Of a stretch of 64,000 bases of DNA, positions 59,092-64,000 are shown piece after piece. The notes below the pieces were generated by a model that was not told the origin of the DNA, searched no databases, and saw only the letters and a list, made by a program, of their open reading frames with translations. How positions within the stretch are numbered: the stretch's first letter is position 1; every line of letters starts with the position of its first letter. The position numbers and the translations under genes were made by a program. The DNA lies in the NCBI RefSeq assembly GCF_019599505.1, contig NZ_RKLT01000003.1, forward strand, positions 400,422 to 464,421, given 5' to 3'. The stretch is from Haloarcula nitratireducens (lineage in GTDB: Archaea > Halobacteriota > Halobacteria > Halobacteriales > Haloarculaceae).

Positions 59092-62085
59092 TTATTCCCC
59101 GACGCTCGCCGTAGCGCCGGCCACCAGCTCGCCGAGCAATTTCTGCTGGGCGAGGCGGAGATGCTGGTGGAACGTCGGGCCAGCGATGTTCAGCGAGTCG
59201 GCTACCTCCTCGCCCGAACTCCGACGGGGCCACTCAAAGAACCCCGCATGGTACGCTGCTTCAACGACCGCCCGCTGGCGGTCGGTGAGATCCTCAACAA
59301 GCGCCTCCGCTACGCGTGTCGCCATGTCGTCGGTCTGAACGACGCTGTGTCGCGTCATCAGCTTGGTCTCGGGGTATGTGTCTTGTAGCACGTCAGTGAT
59401 ACGGTGGACGTCAACACTATGGGGGAGGTGAACCGTCATCTCGAGATCCCCGTCCCCGATGTGGGCGTGTTTCACGCGGCCGCCGCGGCTGGCGATCGCC
59501 GAGACGACTGGCGGTTCCGTCAGCCGAAGCTCGAACGTCGCATCTCCGACCGCTTGCTCCATGATCGTTACGTCGTCCCAGAACGGCAGTTCGTCGACGA
59601 ACGCCTCCAGCGTCGAAACAGCGTCGTCGGTCACGGTACCGTACTGCAGGTAGACGCCGTCGCCGACCGGGATAGTCTGGTCGAGCGTGATTTCTCCGTC
59701 GGCGTCCAGACCGGGGCAGGTTCCCTCGACGAAGCGCGGAATCCGGAACTCGAGTTCGACGACGGTGTTGGTCATCAACGCATGCTTGCGTTCGAGGGCC
59801 GCAATTGCGTGACCGACGACTTCTCCCAGCTGGCCGAGTGCCTCGCTCTCGCTGTCCTGGAACGCGTCTTTGCGTGCGGAGTACACGCCGATGATGCCGT
59901 ACAGCGTGTCCTCGTAGACGATGGGGATGGCGGCGGACGACTGATAGCCGTAGTCGCGGGCGAGATCGCGCCACGGCTCGAACGCTGGATCGCTGAACGC
60001 GTCTCTGGTGACCTGTACGTCGTGAGTGTGGATAGCCCGACCGGTCGGCCCCTGCCCATGGGGGTCATCCGAGTCGACGGAGAGCGATACCTCGTCGATG
60101 TAGCCGTCGACACCGGCTTCGATGCGGGATTGCACCGAGTTCGTCTTCGGGTCGACGTTCGCGATCCACGCGAACTCGTAGACGTCCGCCTCGGCGAGTG
60201 CGTCGCAGACCACTTGTTCAATCTCCTCGCGGGTTGACTGGTCGATGACGGCATCAGTGATGTCGCGGACGATGGTATTCAGGTGATTGAGAGCGGCGAG
60301 TTCCTGTTCGTCCTCCTTGCGCTTGGTGATGTCGCGGAAGTAGACTGACAACCCGGACTCCGACGGATAGATTCTGACTATCTCCCAGATACCGAGTGGC
60401 TCCGAGAATCGCTCGAAGCTCTGTGATTCCTGCGTGGCCATCGCAGTCTCGAACCGCTCCCGAATCGGATCGTCGGCGTCCACGTCCATCGCCTCCCAGA
60501 CGTTCCGACCACGGAGTGTTGCTTCGGGATGACCGAGCAGTTCAGCGGCGCGGTCGTTGACGTAGGTGAACCGATACTCGTCGTCGAGGGCATAGAACGC
60601 GTCGTCAACTCGGGCGAACACCTCGTCGAGTTCGTGCTGAAGGCTGTCGCGCTGTTGCTCCAACTGCCGGGCCTGTTCCTTGAGTTCCGTGATCTCGTCG
60701 GCGCAGACGACTACCTGTTCGAGGTTTCCGTCGTCGTCACGAATTGGTCTAGTACTGATTGAAAACCACCGACGGTCACCGTCGGTTGCCTGTGCCCCTT
60801 GAACGACCTGATTGGTGACTGCCTCGCCCGTCTTCAACGTGCGTCCCAGCGGGCGCTCCTCGAACGACAGGGGTTGTCCATCCGGCCCGACGAGATCAAC
60901 GTCACCGGCGGCATAACACTCCCCGTGGGAAAGCCCGAGAACGTCCTTTGCTCGGGAGTTCGACCGCTGGAGGTCGTCGTCGGTGCCGAACACCATGAGG
61001 CCGGTGGGACTCACGTCGAAAAGGTTCTCGACGAGGTCGCGTTCGTGGTGCAGTTGCCGCTCGCGTTCGCGGCGGTCGGTCAGGTCTTGGATCACTTTCG
61101 CGTATCCTTGGAGAGTGCCGTCGTCATCGCGGATCGCCGAGATGGTGACGTTCGCCCAGAATCGGGTGCCGTCCTTTCGGACGCGCCAGCCCTCATCTCT
61201 GACGAAACCGTCCCGCGCGGCGGTGGCGAGGTTCCGCTTTGGCACGTTCTCGGCGCAGTCAGCCTCGGTGTAGAACGTCGAGACGTGTCTGCCGATGGCA
61301 GCCTCGCGGGAACAGCCCTTGATTCGTTCGGCCCCCTCGTTCCACGTTACGACGCGGCCGTCGGGGTCAAGCATGAATATGGCGTACTCGTCGACCGCCT
61401 GCACGAGTGAGCGGAACTGGTGCTCGCGCTCGCGAAGTGCCCGCTCGGACGCCTTCTGGTCGGTGATGTCGTAGTAGAGTTCGACGCGCCCGCCGGCGTA
61501 CTCGCCAGTCTCGATGGGTTTACTCCGGTGTTCGAGCCATCGCTCGTCACGCCCGTCGCCAGCCGTGATTCGACACTCGAACTCCTCGGCATACGTGTTG
61601 TCGTCGTATGTGGCAATCACGGTCTCGGCGAAGTCGCCGGGTTCTGCGACGACATCCCCGATCGTCTCCCGAATGAGCTGTCGCTTGTCTCGCCCGACGA
61701 CGGTCGCCGAGTCGAGTCCGAAGTAGTGTACGGTCGCGTCATTAATCCACACGACGTCGAAGTCGGAGTCAAGCAGGAAGACGCCAACATCCGCCGTGCC
61801 GAAGACGTCGCTTACGACCGATTCGTAACTGCCGTGTGCGAGGCCGGCAGTCGGCGGGGACGCGGTGGTCGGCCGGGAACGCCACCAGACGCGGCCGCTC
61901 GCTCCGACCTTCTTGGTTTCGAGAAGTCCGTCCTCAACTAGCTGTTCCAGCCGGTTGTACGCCGTCCGTCGTGAACAGTCGATGGCGTCGGCGACCTCGC
62001 TGGCCGTTAGGGGGGCTGATGGCGTCGAATCGAAAGCAGCGAGCGCGTCTGCGAACGCGTGTCGTGTCGATTCGGCCGAATCCAT
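59092..62085 (-). CDS. Bat-like multi-PAS/GAF transcriptional regulator
   Basis: 997-residue cytoplasmic regulator, ATG at 62085. It starts with a winged helix (residues 22-70: TASEVADAIDCSRRTAYNRLEQL), followed by four PAS domains (about 85-210, 220-340, 355-470, 480-600), a GAF domain (about 615-770), the bacterio-opsin activator module (about 780-930) and a C-terminal HTH_10 domain (RQRAVVEAAYHAGFFEWPRRSSGEEVADSL). No kinase domain, so signals sensed by PAS/GAF probably act directly on DNA binding at one or both ends. Orphan, with a separate HTH gene upstream. Confidence 0.82.
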   Translation of the reverse strand: MDSAESTRHAFADALAAFDSTPSAPLTASEVADAIDCSRRTAYNRLEQLVEDGLLETKKVGASGRVWWRSRPTTASPPTAGLAHGSYESVVSDVFGTADVGVFLLDSDFDVVWINDATVHYFGLDSATVVGRDKRQLIRETIGDVVAEPGDFAETVIATYDDNTYAEEFECRITAGDGRDERWLEHRSKPIETGEYAGGRVELYYDITDQKASERALREREHQFRSLVQAVDEYAIFMLDPDGRVVTWNEGAERIKGCSREAAIGRHVSTFYTEADCAENVPKRNLATAARDGFVRDEGWRVRKDGTRFWANVTISAIRDDDGTLQGYAKVIQDLTDRRERERQLHHERDLVENLFDVSPTGLMVFGTDDDLQRSNSRAKDVLGLSHGECYAAGDVDLVGPDGQPLSFEERPLGRTLKTGEAVTNQVVQGAQATDGDRRWFSISTRPIRDDDGNLEQVVVCADEITELKEQARQLEQQRDSLQHELDEVFARVDDAFYALDDEYRFTYVNDRAAELLGHPEATLRGRNVWEAMDVDADDPIRERFETAMATQESQSFERFSEPLGIWEIVRIYPSESGLSVYFRDITKRKEDEQELAALNHLNTIVRDITDAVIDQSTREEIEQVVCDALAEADVYEFAWIANVDPKTNSVQSRIEAGVDGYIDEVSLSVDSDDPHGQGPTGRAIHTHDVQVTRDAFSDPAFEPWRDLARDYGYQSSAAIPIVYEDTLYGIIGVYSARKDAFQDSESEALGQLGEVVGHAIAALERKHALMTNTVVELEFRIPRFVEGTCPGLDADGEITLDQTIPVGDGVYLQYGTVTDDAVSTLEAFVDELPFWDDVTIMEQAVGDATFELRLTEPPVVSAIASRGGRVKHAHIGDGDLEMTVHLPHSVDVHRITDVLQDTYPETKLMTRHSVVQTDDMATRVAEALVEDLTDRQRAVVEAAYHAGFFEWPRRSSGEEVADSLNIAGPTFHQHLRLAQQKLLGELVAGATASVGE

Positions 62086-62338
62086 ACCTATGGGATGCAC
62101 CACCCACGGGAATAGTTTCCGTTGGCGGAAACCAGTACTCCGTAGTCGCTGTCGTGGCTACTCGTCTAAGGGGAGATCCTTGTTTCGGCGAGGCTCCGCT
62201 CGTTCTGAAGCAGGAGGTGACAATATTATCACCCAATAATCATAGGGCACTAGCTTAACCGGTGGGACTGTTTGGTACCTGTAACGGCCGACTGATGGGG
62301 AAACACGAATGCAAGAATTCGAAACACAGTCCATAAAT

Positions 62339-62800
62339 ATGGAGAGGCAGTCCACCGAACCATCGCTAACCGAGGTGTACGGGGCGCTCGCGGATGACCG
62401 ACGGCGGGCGATGCTCTCGATCTTGACTGACCGGACGACAGCGGTTGACGTAGCAACCCTCGCTCGGACTGTCGCAGCCCGGGAAACGGGAACCCCGGTC
62501 GATGACGTCGACGAAGAGACCGTTATACCAGTACGTACTTCGATCTATCACGTCCATCTACCGAAACTCGCAAATGCTGGCATCATTCGATATAACGAGG
62601 AGCAACAAACCGTCGAACTCGCACACGACGGCATCCAGCAACTGCCCTTAACCGACCAGCAGCGGTCGTCGTCTTTGACCGATGGTGCGACGTTACAGAC
62701 TGCAGCAGAGGAGCAACTTCAGAGCGCCCTGAACGCGAATAGCCCCGAGCAGACGATGGTTCACGTCCGGCAGGCTCTCCAACTACTACGTCTGGGTTGA
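62339..62800 (+). CDS. DUF7344 family HTH protein
   Basis: 153-residue protein (ATG at 62339; an earlier in-frame ATG at 62309 adds ten residues). Residues 5-100 form a winged helix (PSLTEVYGALADDRRRAMLSIL, later TSIYHVHLPKLANAGIIRYNE), followed by a Gln-rich helical C-terminus. This matches the haloarchaeal DUF7344 family, thought to be regulatory. It is divergent from the Bat-like regulator (253 bases), so it may share or control that promoter region. Confidence 0.65.
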   Translation: MERQSTEPSLTEVYGALADDRRRAMLSILTDRTTAVDVATLARTVAARETGTPVDDVDEETVIPVRTSIYHVHLPKLANAGIIRYNEEQQTVELAHDGIQQLPLTDQQRSSSLTDGATLQTAAEEQLQSALNANSPEQTMVHVRQALQLLRLG

Positions 62801-63210
62801 AAGGCACCCTCGCAGAATAATCGGCCATGCTGTCTGGTGTGGAAGAACTTTGGGTAGGCTTTAGACTCCCAGCTAAGGCCTTTACAGGCGATATCATGTG
62901 CGTAGATTTTACGATAGTTTCGGGTGCTGGAGGGCCTTCTCGTACGTGCTCGCAGTCGACCGCGACAGATATCTCGGTAGACCAGCTCCTTGCGGTACTG
63001 ACCTGCCTGCTCCTCGGTGACTTGCGTGGTGTACCCGTCCGACGCGTTGTCCCAGACCCATTGGTAGAAGCGGTCAATGTGACCCGCACGGACGCGGATG
63101 GTATCCTCGGAGTACCCGACTGCCGCATCGGGGTCTTTCCCAAGGTCGAGACACCAGCGGAGCATCCGCTCGCTATGGTGTTGGTAGTCGGTGGTCTGCT
63201 TCTCGTTCAA
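62761..63210 (-). pseudogene. Decayed integrase fragment
   Basis: On the minus strand, residues 1-75 resemble the N-terminal SAM-like core-binding domain of a haloarchaeal site-specific tyrosine recombinase (TDYQHHSERMLRWCLDLGKDP, DTIRVRAGHIDRFYQWVWDN, VTEEQAGQYRKELVY). After that the frame changes. A STASTYEKALQ-like stretch continues in the next frame and a YRKIYAHDI-GLSWESKAYPKFF stretch returns in the first. No R-H-R-Y catalytic domain follows. It is therefore a relic, situated 180 bases from tRNA-Cys. Confidence 0.6.
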
Positions 63211-63288
63211 CTAAACCTTGGACGGCTGGGTGGCCGTAGGGATTCCCTGAACCCTCCCCCTCACCGTCTAGCGGATTTTCTGAAGACA

Positions 63289-63339
63289 TAGTGGTCAATC
63301 CTACCGTGGACGGCTCCTTGAGGGATTTTGTGACCACTA
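63289..63339 (-). terminator. Inverted repeat behind tRNA-Cys
   Basis: Arms TAGTGGTCA and TGACCACTA (nine perfect pairs), extended by AATCC/GGATT with an asymmetric bulge. It lies 50-100 bases beyond the tRNA-Cys 3' end on the minus strand. Candidate terminator of the rrn/tRNA-Cys transcript or an operator of the integrase relic. Confidence 0.45.
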
Positions 63340-63388
63340 CTACACCTATCGAAAAATGGATTTAGCGTCCTTGATCGCGGTAAAATCA

Positions 63389-63464
63389 AGCCAAGGGCCG
63401 GATTTGAACCGGCGATGGGCGGCTCTGCAGGCCGCTGCGTTAGGCCGGACTCTGCCACCTTGGC
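63389..63464 (-). tRNA. tRNA-Cys (GCA)
   Basis: 76-base cloverleaf on the minus strand. Acceptor GCCAAGG/CCTTGGC with discriminator T, D-arm GTGGCAGAGTCCGGCC-like with a long D-loop, anticodon stem GCGGC/GCCGC with loop CTGCAGA and anticodon GCA (plus-strand 63426-63428), T-arm GCCGGTTCAAATCCGGC. In haloarchaea tRNA-Cys usually ends the rrn operon after 5S rRNA; here the order is kept but a protein gene intervenes. Confidence 0.93.
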
Positions 63465-63510
63465 GCAGTTATCCGTAATCAACTCGGTCGCTTAAGGGTA
63501 GCGGATTCGA

Positions 63511-63768
63511 CTAGCCCTCTCCTTCTGACTGTCCCGGTTCCCCAACGCCTTCGACTGGAACTACATTGAAGATAGAGGTCTGTGCATCTTCTGCCGATTC
63601 GAACGTCGAGCTCTCGGTCCGTGACAACACGTCGACCAATGGTTCCGACCCGTCGGCGTACAGAAGTTCCACGTCGTCGAACTGGGATCGCGCCGTCTCG
63701 ACTTCGAGTGGATATTCCGCGTCAGTCAACAGTTCGGTGAGTTCGTTCAGTTTGACCTCACGAGTCAT
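63511..63768 (-). CDS. DUF5789 family protein
   Basis: 85-residue acidic protein of the haloarchaeal family I recall as DUF5789: MTREVKLNELTELLTDAEYP start, then ARSQFDDVELLYADGSEPLVDVL and an acidic Glu/Gly tail. Small, soluble, unknown function. It lies between the 5S rRNA and tRNA-Cys and has its own TATA box (63808-63816), so it need not be expressed with the rRNA. Confidence 0.7.
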   Translation of the reverse strand: MTREVKLNELTELLTDAEYPLEVETARSQFDDVELLYADGSEPLVDVLSRTESSTFESAEDAQTSIFNVVPVEGVGEPGQSEGEG

Positions 63769-63807
63769 ACGAATATCTCACCTGACGGTCGCATAGTTAC
63801 CCGCTCC

Positions 63808-63816
63808 TTATAAATA
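63808..63816 (-). promoter_or_regulatory. TATA box of the DUF5789 gene
   Basis: TATTTATAA on the minus strand, 40-48 bases before the ATG at 63768, leaving a leader of about 15 bases. It lies directly after the rRNA-side hairpin. Confidence 0.6.
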
Positions 63817-63821
63817 CGAAA

Positions 63822-63860
63822 AGCCCACGCGGAGAGGACAGATACCTCTCCGCGCGGGCT
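63822..63860 (-). terminator. Strong hairpin behind 5S rRNA
   Basis: Arms AGCCC-CGCGGAGAGG and CCTCTCCGCG-GGGCT pair nearly perfectly around a 7-base loop, with one unpaired base each side. On the minus strand it is followed by TTTT, as expected for an rrn terminator or processing stem. Confidence 0.75.
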
Positions 63861-63884
63861 GAAATGAGTATGAGGAATGAATGG

Positions 63885-64000
63885 TGGCGGCGAACCAAAT
63901 TTCCCAGAGGCTCGCGCACTCCAGTACTCGCTGGAACGCTGGTGGGCTTATCTTCCGTGTTCGGGATGGGTACGGGAGGCAACCCCACCGCTATGGCCGC
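63885..64000 (-). rRNA. rrf: 5S ribosomal RNA (5' end outside window)
   Basis: 116 bases of 5S rRNA on the minus strand, ending with GGTTCGCCGCC near 63885. Recognisable internal stretches are CCATAGCGGTGGGG near the 5' end, CCCGTACCCATCCCGAACACGG (loop B/C region, shown in part) and CCAGCGTTCCAGCGAGTACTGG. Only a handful of bases of the 5' end should be missing beyond 64000. It belongs to an rrn operon extending out of the window. Confidence 0.95.

Noticed and set aside
1..64000. CRISPR array, intact insertion sequence or prophage
   Set aside because: No regularly spaced repeats of CRISPR type, no transposase with flanking inverted repeats and no phage structural genes were seen in either strand.

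Overview
The window is a chromosomal segment of a halophilic archaeon (class Halobacteria). The evidence is uniformly GC-rich coding DNA, strongly acidic proteins (Asp/Glu-rich linkers), many haloarchaea-only families (DUF5784, DUF5786, DUF5789, DUF5806, DUF5807, DUF6360, Hvo_1808), Tat lipoproteins with a cysteine lipobox, A+T-rich TATA boxes about 27 nt upstream of start codons (mostly leaderless transcripts), a group II chaperonin, archaeal eIF1A/RIO1/KH, Trm1, and a 5S rRNA followed by tRNA-Cys. Family names are from memory of these proteins; no search was run.

Layout. 1-12.8 kb: end of a ZIP metal transporter, an FMN reductase, a winged-helix/zinc-ribbon regulator, small zinc proteins, NAD salvage (nicotinate phosphoribosyltransferase and nicotinamidase) flanking two tandem secreted lipoproteins with an HExxH...EGE/EGD gluzincin-like signature, a lipoate ligase-like gene and dihydroorotase. 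12.9-18.4 kb: three universal stress proteins around a GNAT acetyltransferase, a Tat lipoprotein, a DHH phosphoesterase, small membrane genes (one with an apparent CTG start) and a frameshifted relic. 19-24.7 kb: thermosome, an AAA ATPase, and the translation/ribosome-assembly cluster eIF1A-RIO1-KH. 24.7-30 kb: two sensor kinases flanking a large DUF460 protein, plus a repeat-rich spacer. 30-36.9 kb: enoyl-CoA hydratase, DUF7114, tRNA-Thr with a peculiar downstream stem-loop, an HTH-nuclease-like gene, a thioesterase, a duplicated ferritin-like Tat lipoprotein and an XPD/DinG-type helicase. 37-51.4 kb: cold-shock protein, amphi-Trp protein, membrane genes, YkgJ protein, NAD-binding epimerase-like protein, DUF5784, TetR-MATE pair, divergent Lrp/AsnC regulator and glnA, BrkB-like protein, a second MATE exporter, Trm1. 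51.5-64 kb: 7TM sensor kinase, SWIM protein, nitrite/sulfite reductase, DUF7119, tRNA-Lys with the same kind of downstream stem-loop, a glycine-rich surface protein, a 1,000-residue Bat-like multi-PAS regulator, a decayed integrase, tRNA-Cys, DUF5789 and the 3' part of 5S rRNA.

How it fits together. Most of the window is housekeeping (NAD, pyrimidine, glutamine, tRNA and ribosome functions) with a scatter of environmental sensing (four sensors with no adjacent response regulator), efflux and stress genes. There is no intact mobile element or CRISPR array. The only traces of integration are the decayed integrase and tRNA-derived sequence copies. The observation I find most unusual is that both tRNA-Thr and tRNA-Lys are followed by a stem-loop whose arms are an inverted and a direct copy of that tRNA's own T-arm, joined to a flank box shared between the two loci.
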